This document shows, piece after piece, positions 1 through 8,078 of a stretch of 64,000 bases of DNA. The notes below the pieces were generated by a model. That model had not been told where the DNA came from, searched no databases, and saw nothing but the letters and a program-made list of their open reading frames with translations. Source of the DNA: Niabella sp. (GTDB lineage: Bacteria > Bacteroidota > Bacteroidia > Chitinophagales > Chitinophagaceae); NCBI GenBank assembly GCA_017744715.1, contig JAGIAT010000001.1, forward strand, positions 682,001 through 746,000, written 5' to 3'. How positions within the stretch are numbered: the first letter of the stretch is position 1; each line of letters opens with the position of its first letter. The position numbers were made by a program, and so were the translations under genes.

Positions 1-1638
1 GGAACCGGAATCTACGCCAGCGGCTCGGAACAGGCAACAGATGATTATGCCACAACGGGCAATGTTACGATGAAAAATATCCTGTCTGGAAACATCAGCT
101 CGCAGAACGCGCCCGCCAACTGGAGCTGGGGTAGACTCCGCTCCATTAATTATTTTTTGCAGAACTATGCAAAGGCAAAAGTGGCGGATGAGGTTAAGAA
201 TCATTATGCCGGTTTGGCGCGCTACTACCGGGCGAAGTTTTATCTTGCCAAGGTAAAAAATTATTCCAGCGTACCCTGGTATGGCCAAACGATTAACCCC
301 ACCGATTCTGCATTTCTTTACAAGGCAAGTGACCCCAGAACACTGATCGTGGACAGTATCCTTGCCGATATGGATTTTGCTGTGGCGAATGTACGGGAGA
401 AGGTGCCGGCCGGTACACCGGGGCTTTGGGCTGTAAAAGCTATGTATGCACGCATGGCACTTTTCGAAGGTACTTACCGGAAATACCATCCGGAGCTTAA
501 CCTGCAGAGCACTGCCAGCAAATTCCTGGAAATTGCCAAAGTGCAGGCAGGGGATGTGATGGCATCCGGAAAATTTATGCTTACTCCTGTTTATGCGGAT
601 TTATTCAACAGCCAGGATCTGAGTGGTAATAAAGAAGTAATCCTGAATACAGCCTATGATGCAAATAAAGGGGTCTCCGGAGGTAATAATACCGGTATTG
701 GCGGCAACTATGAACAGTCTCCCTCACGCGACCTGGTGCAAACTTACCTGATGAAAGACGGTGCCCGGTTTACAGACAATGCTAACTATCAGCAATTGCA
801 GTTTGTAGACGAATTCAAGGACCGCGATCCGCGGATCTATGCAACGTTTATGTCGCCGGGATTTATAAAGCTTCCCGATACCCGGCCCTATATACAGGAT
901 CTGAGTGTGAGCTTTACCGGCTATCACCAGCTGAAAGGATTTATCAATAGTACCGACAATATCATCATCGGAAGTGTGGATGTACCCGCAATACGGTATG
1001 CAGAAGTGCTTTTAATCTATGCAGAAGCGGTAGCGGAGCTGGGTACGGTTACCCAGGATGACCTGGATAAAACAATCGGATTATTACGGAAGCGGGCCTG
1101 GAACGGAGCCGCAGCACCTGCACTGATCCTTGCGGCGGCCAATGCAAATCCAGACCCCGTATTGGCGGCAAAATACCCGGATGTCAGCGGTAGCAATAAA
1201 GGAACGCTGCTGGAGATCCGCCGCGAGAAACGGGTAGAATTTGCGCTGGAAGGCCAGCGGTATGATGACCTGCTGCGCTGGCACGCGGGTAAAGAGTTTG
1301 CCCGGTATGCAGAGGGTCTGTATTTCCCGGGACTCGGGCAATATGATCTGACCGGCGACAATATACCGGATATCATCCTGGTCAGTAAATCGGCATCCAT
1401 TCCCGCAGAAGATGCCAAGATTAAAAATACGCTGGGTATAAAACTGATCTATTATAAAGCAGGAGGGTATAAAGAAAGCGGGGCTGCCGTTTATCTTAAA
1501 AACGGCGAAAGCGGCGGGCCCATCGTAACCGGCGTTACGCCAAGAACGTTTATTGAACCCAAGTACTATTATTTGCCCATCCCGGCTTTGGAAATCAGTC
1601 AGAACTCCAAACTGGTGCAGCCTTTTGGATGGCAATAA
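1..1638 (+). CDS. SusD/RagB family outer-membrane lipoprotein, 5' end outside the window
   Basis: The frame is open from base 1, so the start codon and lipoprotein signal lie upstream; 545 residues are present. SusD proteins are surface lipoproteins that sit as a lid on a SusC TonB-dependent transporter and bind the substrate, usually a glycan. The C-terminal half has the family hallmarks: a segment LRKRAW, then EIRREKRVEFALEGQRYDDL followed by RWHAGKEF, and the closing YYLPIP...EI..N..L.QPFGW. The partner SusC gene should lie just left of the window. Downstream genes on the same strand encode a secreted protein and two phosphoesterases, so the locus may import a phosphorylated or phosphodiester-linked compound; this is inference. 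The family call is firm, the substrate unknown. Confidence 0.93.
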   Translation, partial: GTGIYASGSEQATDDYATTGNVTMKNILSGNISSQNAPANWSWGRLRSINYFLQNYAKAKVADEVKNHYAGLARYYRAKFYLAKVKNYSSVPWYGQTINPTDSAFLYKASDPRTLIVDSILADMDFAVANVREKVPAGTPGLWAVKAMYARMALFEGTYRKYHPELNLQSTASKFLEIAKVQAGDVMASGKFMLTPVYADLFNSQDLSGNKEVILNTAYDANKGVSGGNNTGIGGNYEQSPSRDLVQTYLMKDGARFTDNANYQQLQFVDEFKDRDPRIYATFMSPGFIKLPDTRPYIQDLSVSFTGYHQLKGFINSTDNIIIGSVDVPAIRYAEVLLIYAEAVAELGTVTQDDLDKTIGLLRKRAWNGAAAPALILAAANANPDPVLAAKYPDVSGSNKGTLLEIRREKRVEFALEGQRYDDLLRWHAGKEFARYAEGLYFPGLGQYDLTGDNIPDIILVSKSASIPAEDAKIKNTLGIKLIYYKAGGYKESGAAVYLKNGESGGPIVTGVTPRTFIEPKYYYLPIPALEISQNSKLVQPFGWQ

Positions 1639-1707
1639 GAGTGATATGTATGCCTTTAAAAAAACGATTCTATAATTCAAAATTTTAAATATCCTAAAAC
1701 AGTTGTT

Positions 1708-2166
1708 ATGAAAAAGAAATGCTTACCACTGATGGTACTTCCGCTGTTCCTGGCTTTAGTATCCTTTATGCCGCTGGCTGGCCCTCAAAAGAATCATTCC
1801 CGGGAAAAAGGGACGGCTGCTTATGCCGGTATACCATTCTATGGCATGATAGCAAGTCCCTGGAAGTTTACCAGTATTACGATCAATCCTGCTCCCGCAC
1901 CTCCCGCGCCGTATCAAAACTCCGTTTACTTTAAGTATGGCAGCATATCCGGCAATTATTTCAAGGTGGAAAGCGTCGACGGGTGTCCGTTTTATGCAGT
2001 GAATTCCGGTGCACCGGTTACGTATGTGCCGGTTACCAGTGCCACGCATATTTTTGGCATCTTCTTCAAATCGGAACCGGGATGCAGCTCCACGCGGCTT
2101 CTAAGGGTATCATACGACAACGGCGGTTCGTGGACCCCGTTTGAAAACTTTGTAATCAATCTTTAA
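1708..2166 (+). CDS. small secreted protein of unknown function
   Basis: A 152-residue protein with a clear N-terminal signal (MKKK followed by a hydrophobic stretch to about residue 25). The mature part is rich in Pro, Ser, Tyr and Gly and has two cysteines (VDGCPFY and EPGCSST) that could form a disulfide. I do not recognise a family. It lies 69 bases after the SusD gene and 18 bases before the metallophosphoesterase on the same strand, so it is probably co-transcribed with them and may be an extra binding or surface component of this locus. Confidence 0.7.
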   Translation: MKKKCLPLMVLPLFLALVSFMPLAGPQKNHSREKGTAAYAGIPFYGMIASPWKFTSITINPAPAPPAPYQNSVYFKYGSISGNYFKVESVDGCPFYAVNSGAPVTYVPVTSATHIFGIFFKSEPGCSSTRLLRVSYDNGGSWTPFENFVINL

Positions 2167-2184
2167 TGAGCCAATAGCGTTCAG

Positions 2185-3078
2185 ATGAACAGAAAAACCT
2201 TTATTTCAAGCGCATCGCTGCTTACCGGAGGTGTATTTGCCGGCGGGTTGGAAGCCGCCGGCCGGCAGCCTAAAGAAAAACCGGCGCTTACGCTGGCGCA
2301 TATCACAGATGTACACATCCGCCCCGGCGATAATGCGCCGCAGCGGTTTAAAGAGTGCTTAAAAAAGATTAAAAAGACGGGTGTTGATTTTTTCCTGAAT
2401 ACGGGCGACGCTATTCACGACGCTTCTTACGACAATGTGAAACGGGACAGCGTAACCGAGCAGTGGCAAATATGGGATGATTGCATACAGGAAATAAAGG
2501 GCTATGATCTGTACAGCTGCCTGGGTAATCATGATATGTGGTGGGCTGCTCCGGATAAAACGGATGCCATGTATGGGAAAGATTATGTGGTAGAACGATT
2601 AAAGATACCCCACCGCTACTACAGTTTTACAAGGAATGGCTGGCATTTTATTGTGCTGGACGGCAATAACGCCAACATTTCCCTGGATGATGGGCAGTTT
2701 AAATGGCTGGAAGACGACCTGGCGGCAACACCCGCAAATACGCCCACATTGGTGATGTCGCATTATCCTACATTTGGTGCAACGCCGATACTGGTAGGCG
2801 GTAATCACAGCGATCACAAAAAACTAAAGACGCTTTTTTATAAGCATAAAGACAAGGTAAGAGCTTCCCTTAGCGGACACAATCATCTTTATGATAAAAC
2901 GTTTTATAACGGGGTTTGGTATTGCTGTAATGGCGCTATGAGCGGCTTTTGGTGGGGGCAGGGGGATAAAGAGTCTGCCGGACCTGGCTACTACCTGGAA
3001 ACACCGCCGGGTTATGCCATCCTGAAATTATATAAGAACGGTGGTTTTGAAAGTGAATATATTGCACACGGGTTTTAA
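2185..3078 (+). CDS. secreted calcineurin-like metallophosphoesterase
   Basis: A 297-residue protein with an N-terminal export signal (about residues 1-25, MNRKTFISSASLLTGG) and a metallophosphoesterase domain. The five metal-binding blocks of the family are visible in order: ITDVHI (D-x-H), NTGDAIHD (GD), LGNHDMWW (GNHD), MSHYPTF (H) and LSGHNHLYD (GHxH). These enzymes use two metals to hydrolyse phosphomonoesters or diesters. The export signal places it in the periplasm or on the cell surface. It starts 18 bases after the secreted small protein and ends 12 bases before a second phosphoesterase, which suggests one operon with the SusD gene. The substrate cannot be read from sequence. Confidence 0.9.
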   Translation: MNRKTFISSASLLTGGVFAGGLEAAGRQPKEKPALTLAHITDVHIRPGDNAPQRFKECLKKIKKTGVDFFLNTGDAIHDASYDNVKRDSVTEQWQIWDDCIQEIKGYDLYSCLGNHDMWWAAPDKTDAMYGKDYVVERLKIPHRYYSFTRNGWHFIVLDGNNANISLDDGQFKWLEDDLAATPANTPTLVMSHYPTFGATPILVGGNHSDHKKLKTLFYKHKDKVRASLSGHNHLYDKTFYNGVWYCCNGAMSGFWWGQGDKESAGPGYYLETPPGYAILKLYKNGGFESEYIAHGF

Positions 3079-3090
3079 AAAAGAAATCAT

Positions 3091-4350
3091 ATGATACGAA
3101 AAGGAATACTGGTGCTGACAGGGCTGCTGGCCGTTTCCGTGACCTTGTTTGCGCAACGGCAAAAAAAAGTAGTATTTGTCATAGCGGATGGTATCCCTGC
3201 CGATGTAATTGAATCGATGGCTACGCCACATATGGATGCTATTGCACGGGCGGGCCGGTATATGCGGGCCTATGTAGGGGGCGGTAAAGGCACTTATTCA
3301 GAAACACCTACGATCTCTGCAGTGGGCTACAATAGCCTGCTTACGGGCACCTGGGCCAACAAGCATAATGTTTGGAACAATGATATTGCGGCACCGAACT
3401 ACCATTATCCCACCATTTTCCGGCTATTGAAAGACCAGTATCCGCAAAAGAAGATCGCTGTTTTTTCCAGCTGGCTCGATAACCGTACAAAACTGGTAGG
3501 AGACGGTCTTCCGGAAACCGGGCAGATTCATGTAGATATTTCGGCAGACGGCTTTGAGCACGATACCCTGAAGTTTCCCAAAAACGGACCGGTGCACCGC
3601 ATGCATCTGATTGATGAGCAGGTGGTGGATAAGGCTACGCAAAGCATCCGGCAGCAGGCGCCCGACCTTTCATGGATCTATCTTGAGTATACCGATGATA
3701 TGGGACATGGATATGGCGATAGCCCGAAATTTTACGAAGCCGTGGAAATGCTGGACCGGCAGATGGGCCGTGTTTGGGACGCGATCCGTTACCGGCAAAG
3801 CCGGTTTAAAGAAGACTGGATGATTGTTATTACAACCGATCACGGGCGCTCGGAAGCCAATGGCCAGGGACACGGCGGTCAAACACCCCGGCAACGCAGC
3901 ACCTGGATGATTACCAATAATCCGGGGCTTAATACATACCCGGATCATTCCATTCCGGGTGTGGTGGATATTTTTCCAACAATAGCGCGGTATATGGATA
4001 TTAAAGTACCGCCGGCTGTAGAACGGGAGCTGGATGGTGTTGCAATGATCGGGAAGGTTTCGCTGACGGACATGCAGGTGAATTATTTTCAGCATAAACT
4101 GGATATTACCTGGACGCCGCTTAATCCCGCGGAACAGGGCACTGTAAAGGTCTGGATCAGCACGGCCAATGAAACAAAAACGGGCGGAACCGATTCGTAT
4201 AAGCTGGCAGGTGAAATTCCGCTCCGGCAAAAACATGTGACCATCGACGTAAAGGATCAGCCTTCTGCTTTTTATAAAGTGGTGTTGGAGTCGGCGAACA
4301 ATACCCTGAACCGGTGGGTAGTGCTGGGTGAAAAGCAACAGGGAAAATAA
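3091..4350 (+). CDS. secreted alkaline-phosphatase-fold nucleotide pyrophosphatase/phosphodiesterase
   Basis: A 419-residue protein with a signal peptide (residues 1-21, ending LFAQ). It belongs to the type I phosphodiesterase/alkaline phosphatase superfamily: FVIADGIPADV carries the first metal Asp, ETPTISAVGYNSLLTG the region of the nucleophile (Ser or Thr), YTDDMGHGYGDS a second Asp/His set, and TTDHGRS plus GHGGQTP the remaining His and Asp ligands. Members cleave phosphodiester or pyrophosphate bonds in nucleotides or lipids. About 70 C-terminal residues form an extra beta-rich segment. It follows the metallophosphoesterase by 12 bases; two exported phosphoesterases beside a SusD gene imply stepwise breakdown of a phosphoester, such as diester then monoester cleavage. 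That order is inference. Confidence 0.88.
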   Translation: MIRKGILVLTGLLAVSVTLFAQRQKKVVFVIADGIPADVIESMATPHMDAIARAGRYMRAYVGGGKGTYSETPTISAVGYNSLLTGTWANKHNVWNNDIAAPNYHYPTIFRLLKDQYPQKKIAVFSSWLDNRTKLVGDGLPETGQIHVDISADGFEHDTLKFPKNGPVHRMHLIDEQVVDKATQSIRQQAPDLSWIYLEYTDDMGHGYGDSPKFYEAVEMLDRQMGRVWDAIRYRQSRFKEDWMIVITTDHGRSEANGQGHGGQTPRQRSTWMITNNPGLNTYPDHSIPGVVDIFPTIARYMDIKVPPAVERELDGVAMIGKVSLTDMQVNYFQHKLDITWTPLNPAEQGTVKVWISTANETKTGGTDSYKLAGEIPLRQKHVTIDVKDQPSAFYKVVLESANNTLNRWVVLGEKQQGK

Positions 4351-4383
4351 TCGGACCAGGATCCCATAAATGAATCCGGTTTT

Positions 4384-4430
4384 TCAGGGAACCCGGTGTA
4401 ATAAAATACATCCGGTTCCCTGATCTTTTT
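4384..4430 (+). terminator. rho-independent terminator after the phosphodiesterase gene
   Basis: Left arm 4384-4396 and right arm 4412-4423 pair over 12 bases (TCAGGGAACC-CGG with CCGGTTCCCTGA, one bulged C), followed by a T-rich run to about 4430. It lies 34 bases after the stop and closes the SusD/phosphoesterase operon. Confidence 0.8.
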
Positions 4431-4463
4431 GTTATTTTGTTGCTATTTAACCCGGTTTCTTTC

Positions 4464-6002
4464 ATGACACACCTGTTTCGACTTCTTCCTGCCCTGTTTG
4501 TTTTACTGCTGTTGCAGATCTGCATCCCCGTTACAGCGCAACGGAAGTGGACCGTTAAAGAAGTTCCGGACCCTAAAAGCACGCCCAGTCTTAATTATGT
4601 AAGCAATCCCGACGGTGTATTAAGCAGCAGTACCGTAGCGGAAATAAACGGTTATTTGAAACGGCTGGAGGACTCCACCACAGACCAGGTGGCCGTTGTG
4701 GTGCTGCAGTCCATCGGTAAAAAAGTACCGCGGGATTTTGCGATGGAGCTGTTGCGGTATTGGGGTGTGGGCCGCAAAGATAAGAATAACGGTGTGTTGA
4801 TGCTATTGGTGATGGATCAGCGCCGCATGGAATTTGAAGTGGGGTATGGCCTGGAAGGAAAGCTGACGGACCTTGTATCCAAGCAGATACAGGAAGATTA
4901 TATGGTGCCTTACGCGAAGCAGGGCAACTATGATGCGGCCGTATTAAACGGTGTGCAGCAGGTGGTGCACATACTTTCCGGTACCGTTGCTGGGGATGCT
5001 TATGCAGACGCGCTGCCCGCAGATGCGGCTTTTCCTCCGGATGTACCGGTACAGGCGCCTTCATATGGCAGCGCACCCGGTTCGGGCAGCATCACAGCGC
5101 TGTATCAAAAACATGTAGGCTGGGGTGGCTTTTGGGTACTATTGCTTTACGTGATCTTTTTTTTGGCAGGGCTGAAAACGCTGTTTGAAAAAAAGGACCG
5201 TACCCAATTTTTTGACGCAGCAAGACCCTGGTGGTTCTTATTGCTCCGGTTCCTGGGTTGTTATGTGCTGTTGCCATTGATCGTTTTTGGAGTGGCCGGT
5301 GTACCGGTTAATATTTTTACAGGTGTGGCGTTCTTTTATGTATTTGCTTTGGTGGCTACCAGTGTAACGGTATTCCGGCTGCTGGCACAGCTTCGCCGGA
5401 AGGAGTTGCAGGGGGCAGAAGATGATATGATGTACTTCTATGCCCGGCAACTGGACCAACGTTGGAAACAGTCCATCGCCAATAAAGTACTGCCGTTCCC
5501 GTTGCTTTATTACCGGGAGCGGGTAGGGCGATACCTGGCCCGGTTGAAGGAGGGTATGGTGATCAGTGATACGGGTGGCGAAATGCGCCTGCTGGGAGAA
5601 AAGCAGGATGATCATTACCTGACCGATGGCCAAAAGCTGGAAGAGCAACTGAAGTCGGTGGATTACGATGTATGGGCTGAAAATGGTGGAAAAACCTTTA
5701 AATTACACGGCGTGCTGCTGAGCAGTAAGTACAGCCATTGCCCAAGATGCAATACGATGGCGTATTACCTGGAGTCGGACCGAACCATTGAGCCGGCTAC
5801 ATATTCCAGCAGCGGTGTGGGACTGAAAGTGTATACCTGTAAATTCTGCCATTACCAGGAACGGAAGGAATATACCATCCCGCGAAAGTCACAGTCCGGT
5901 TCCGGCAGCAGTTCCGGTTCGGGAAGCAGCAGCTCTTCCAGCTCCGGCAGCAGTTGGGGCGGGGGTAGTTCCGGCGGCGGTGGCGCCGGTAGTAGCTGGT
6001 AG
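4464..6002 (+). CDS. TPM-domain membrane protein with Gly/Ser-rich tail
   Basis: 512 residues from the ATG at 4464; a TTG nine codons earlier is possible, but the ATG directly precedes a good signal peptide. Residues about 35-170 form a TPM (TLP18.3/Psb32/MOLO-1) domain, seen in YSNPDGVLS-type start and the EFEVGYGLEGKLTD block. Membrane segments follow near WGGFWVLLLYVIFFLAG and between LLLRFLGCYVLL and VFALVATSVTVF. A four-Cys zinc-ribbon-like region (CPRC and CKFC, 41 residues apart in the reading) comes before a tail of almost only Gly, Ser and a few Trp. Low-complexity tails are common in this family. TPM proteins are linked to repair or turnover of membrane complexes, but the role here is unknown. 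No obvious operon partner. Confidence 0.85.
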   Translation: MTHLFRLLPALFVLLLLQICIPVTAQRKWTVKEVPDPKSTPSLNYVSNPDGVLSSSTVAEINGYLKRLEDSTTDQVAVVVLQSIGKKVPRDFAMELLRYWGVGRKDKNNGVLMLLVMDQRRMEFEVGYGLEGKLTDLVSKQIQEDYMVPYAKQGNYDAAVLNGVQQVVHILSGTVAGDAYADALPADAAFPPDVPVQAPSYGSAPGSGSITALYQKHVGWGGFWVLLLYVIFFLAGLKTLFEKKDRTQFFDAARPWWFLLLRFLGCYVLLPLIVFGVAGVPVNIFTGVAFFYVFALVATSVTVFRLLAQLRRKELQGAEDDMMYFYARQLDQRWKQSIANKVLPFPLLYYRERVGRYLARLKEGMVISDTGGEMRLLGEKQDDHYLTDGQKLEEQLKSVDYDVWAENGGKTFKLHGVLLSSKYSHCPRCNTMAYYLESDRTIEPATYSSSGVGLKVYTCKFCHYQERKEYTIPRKSQSGSGSSSGSGSSSSSSSGSSWGGGSSGGGGAGSSW

Positions 6003-6116
6003 CAACGGATGACTGCGCTTTTATGAATCGATCACAAAAGTCCTTATCCATTAAGCTTGTTATGGATCACCGGCGCAGTAACGCATCCGCCCGGTACAGG
6101 AACACAACCGGATTTT

Positions 6117-6596
6117 TTAGGATCCGCTTTGCTGTTCGTCAACCACCATGGTCTTTGTCCACCGGTCCTGCCAGGGATCACAGGGTGTACCAAGGGCACT
6201 AAAAGCACAAAAAGGTACAGCCCTGGCCAGGCCACGCAGGAATGCGGTACGGGTGGTAATAGGCGTACCATCGATATTGACAGCCCGGGTTCTGGTAAGG
6301 TATTTTCCGAGGGATTTTCCTTTTAAGCCCGATTCCAGTGCACCCATATAAAGCGCATATAATGCCAGGTAGATCAGGTTGCCGATCAAAGAGAATCCTG
6401 CATTATCGGATAAAAAATAGGGCGCTATTTCGGGAGAAACTGCCACCATAAAAAATGCCAGCAGAAAAATGAGTATATAGAAAACGACGGTGTCTACGAT
6501 TAAATTCAGCAGGCGTTTGCCGGAAGAGGCGCGCGTGTAGAGCAGGTCGTTTTCGAATAATGAAAATTCTCCGGACGAAGTGGGATCTTGATGCAT
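6117..6596 (-). CDS. RDD family membrane protein
   Basis: 159 residues from the ATG at 6596; an upstream in-frame start at 6632 would add 12 residues. The RDD family is a group of small bacterial membrane proteins named for conserved Arg and Asp residues; here the first helix reads RLLNLIVDTVVFYILIF and later GKSLGKYLTRTRAVN and RGLARAVP match the family. Three to four membrane segments are visible. Function is generally unknown; some members have been linked to ion transport. Convergent with the TPM gene. Confidence 0.85.
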   Translation of the reverse strand: MHQDPTSSGEFSLFENDLLYTRASSGKRLLNLIVDTVVFYILIFLLAFFMVAVSPEIAPYFLSDNAGFSLIGNLIYLALYALYMGALESGLKGKSLGKYLTRTRAVNIDGTPITTRTAFLRGLARAVPFCAFSALGTPCDPWQDRWTKTMVVDEQQSGS

Positions 6597-6747
6597 AAGG
6601 TTATAGTTTGTAATGAATAAATATGAAAGCAATCGGGTATCAAAAAAATAATGGCATCAACAGTGTTTAACGTTCATCTGCAGTAACACTCCCGCAGAAC
6701 GTAAGAAGCAATCGCATTTACCCTGGCAGCAAAATCAACCGGTAATG

Positions 6748-7212
6748 TTAATCCTGCTTTTTCGCCAGCACAACATCACCCCTGCCGGTGCCGGGAGCCG
6801 GATTCCGCCATTCACCCTTCGTTAATGTTCCGTTCTTTTTATTGAAAATGGCGGTATGTACTTCTTTTACCCCGATATTGGCCTCGTACCCGTAGATGCA
6901 AATCGTATTGCAAACAAGCGTATCGCCTTTCATTTGCCAGGTTCCGGAGTTGATATGTGTTTGCCCCGTCCACCTGGTTTCGTTAATGGCGGTGCCATCC
7001 GGTTTCAGGATCAGGCTGTAATATTGTTTTCCCAACTGTGGTAAAATGTCAACCGTATAACTTCCCATCCAGATCCCATCAACGGTATGGGCCGGGGGCA
7101 GTACCACTAGGCGGTCTTTAATATAAACGGTTTCTTTTCTGCAGCTTGCAGCTGAGAGGCCTGTCGTGAAGATCAGTGACCAGGCGGTTAGTTTTAATAG
7201 CGCGCGTTTCAT
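6748..7212 (-). CDS. putative lipoprotein, function unknown
   Basis: 154 residues. The N-terminus is a lipoprotein signal ending LSAASC, so Cys24 would be lipidated. The remainder (IDGIWMGSY-like opening as VDGIWMGSYTVD, then LKPDGTAI, GTWQMKGDTLVC and GEWRNPAPGTGRGD) looks like a small beta-barrel of the lipocalin-like type often found in Bacteroidota, but the match is only by pattern. It is 63 bases downstream of nothing on its strand except the start side of the RDD gene, so it probably has its own promoter. Confidence 0.7.
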   Translation of the reverse strand: MKRALLKLTAWSLIFTTGLSAASCRKETVYIKDRLVVLPPAHTVDGIWMGSYTVDILPQLGKQYYSLILKPDGTAINETRWTGQTHINSGTWQMKGDTLVCNTICIYGYEANIGVKEVHTAIFNKKNGTLTKGEWRNPAPGTGRGDVVLAKKQD

Positions 7213-7274
7213 ATAAGTATTATTTGCAGTAGTTCACAGCAAAGATAGGGAAGTTTTGCAGACAGGATACAAAA

Positions 7275-8003
7275 TCATGTATACAATCCTCCGTTAATAG
7301 AAAGCACCTGGCCCGTGATATAGGCGGCTTCCTTTGTAGCAAAAAAGCCTACAGCATGTGCCACTTCCTCGGGTGTGCCGAAACGGTTGGCAGGAATGAT
7401 TTGCTTCATTTGCCCTTCGTCAATATCTTCCGTCATATCGGTTTTAATAAAGCCCGGGGCTACGGCATTTACCGTAATGTTCCGCTTCCCTACTTCCTGG
7501 GCCAGGGCCTTGGTAGCGGCAATGACACCGCCTTTGGCAGCGGAATAATTGGTTTGGCCGGCCAGGCCTTTTAATCCGGATAAAGAAACTACGTTAATAA
7601 TGCGGCCATAGCGTTGCCGCAGCATGTTATTTACCACCAGCCGGGTTACATTAAAAAAGCCTCCAAGGCTGGTATTTACCACCCCATCCCATTGTTCATC
7701 CTTCATCCACATCAGCAGTACATCGTCCTTAATGCCGGCATTGTTCACCAGTACTTCAATGGTTTTGTCGGCATTCGCTTCCATCCAGCCCCCCAGGGTT
7801 TGCTGTACCGCTTCGCGATCAGCCACATCAAAGGCAAGCAGGGCCCCGTTAACGCCGGCTGCTTCTACGGCTGCAAGGGTTTCTTCAGCTTTTGCTTTAT
7901 TGCCTTTGTAATTGATCAGGATGTTAAAACCCTGCTTGGCCAACTGTATACAGATCGCTTTTCCAATGCCACGGGATCCCCCGGTTACTAATGCCCAGTT
8001 CAT
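7275..8003 (-). CDS. fabG: 3-oxoacyl-ACP reductase, FabG-like SDR, of the flexirubin locus
   Basis: 242 residues, a complete short-chain dehydrogenase/reductase. It shows the NADP-binding TGGSRGIGKAI, the structural NNAG, a catalytic Ser in VVSLSGLKG and the YSAAK active-site pair, ending with the family GGLYT tail. FabG reduces beta-ketoacyl-ACP to beta-hydroxyacyl-ACP. It lies 75 bases downstream of the aromatic ammonia-lyase gene on the same strand. Since a FabG/ammonia-lyase pair is typical of flexirubin and aryl polyene loci, I read it as the ketoreductase of polyene extension rather than the main fatty-acid enzyme. Family certain, pathway inferred. Confidence 0.9.
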   Translation of the reverse strand: MNWALVTGGSRGIGKAICIQLAKQGFNILINYKGNKAKAEETLAAVEAAGVNGALLAFDVADREAVQQTLGGWMEANADKTIEVLVNNAGIKDDVLLMWMKDEQWDGVVNTSLGGFFNVTRLVVNNMLRQRYGRIINVVSLSGLKGLAGQTNYSAAKGGVIAATKALAQEVGKRNITVNAVAPGFIKTDMTEDIDEGQMKQIIPANRFGTPEEVAHAVGFFATKEAAYITGQVLSINGGLYT

Positions 8004-8078
8004 AATTTTTAGTTTCTTGTTTGTTGTTTATAGTTTATGGTTTGAACAAACGATAGACCATAATTCAAAACTATAAAT

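Noticed and set aside
1084..1680. A 198-codon minus frame within the SusD gene
   Set aside because: Antisense shadow of a clear SusD C-terminus.
3670..4338. A 222-codon minus frame
   Set aside because: Antisense to the phosphodiesterase and without recognisable features.
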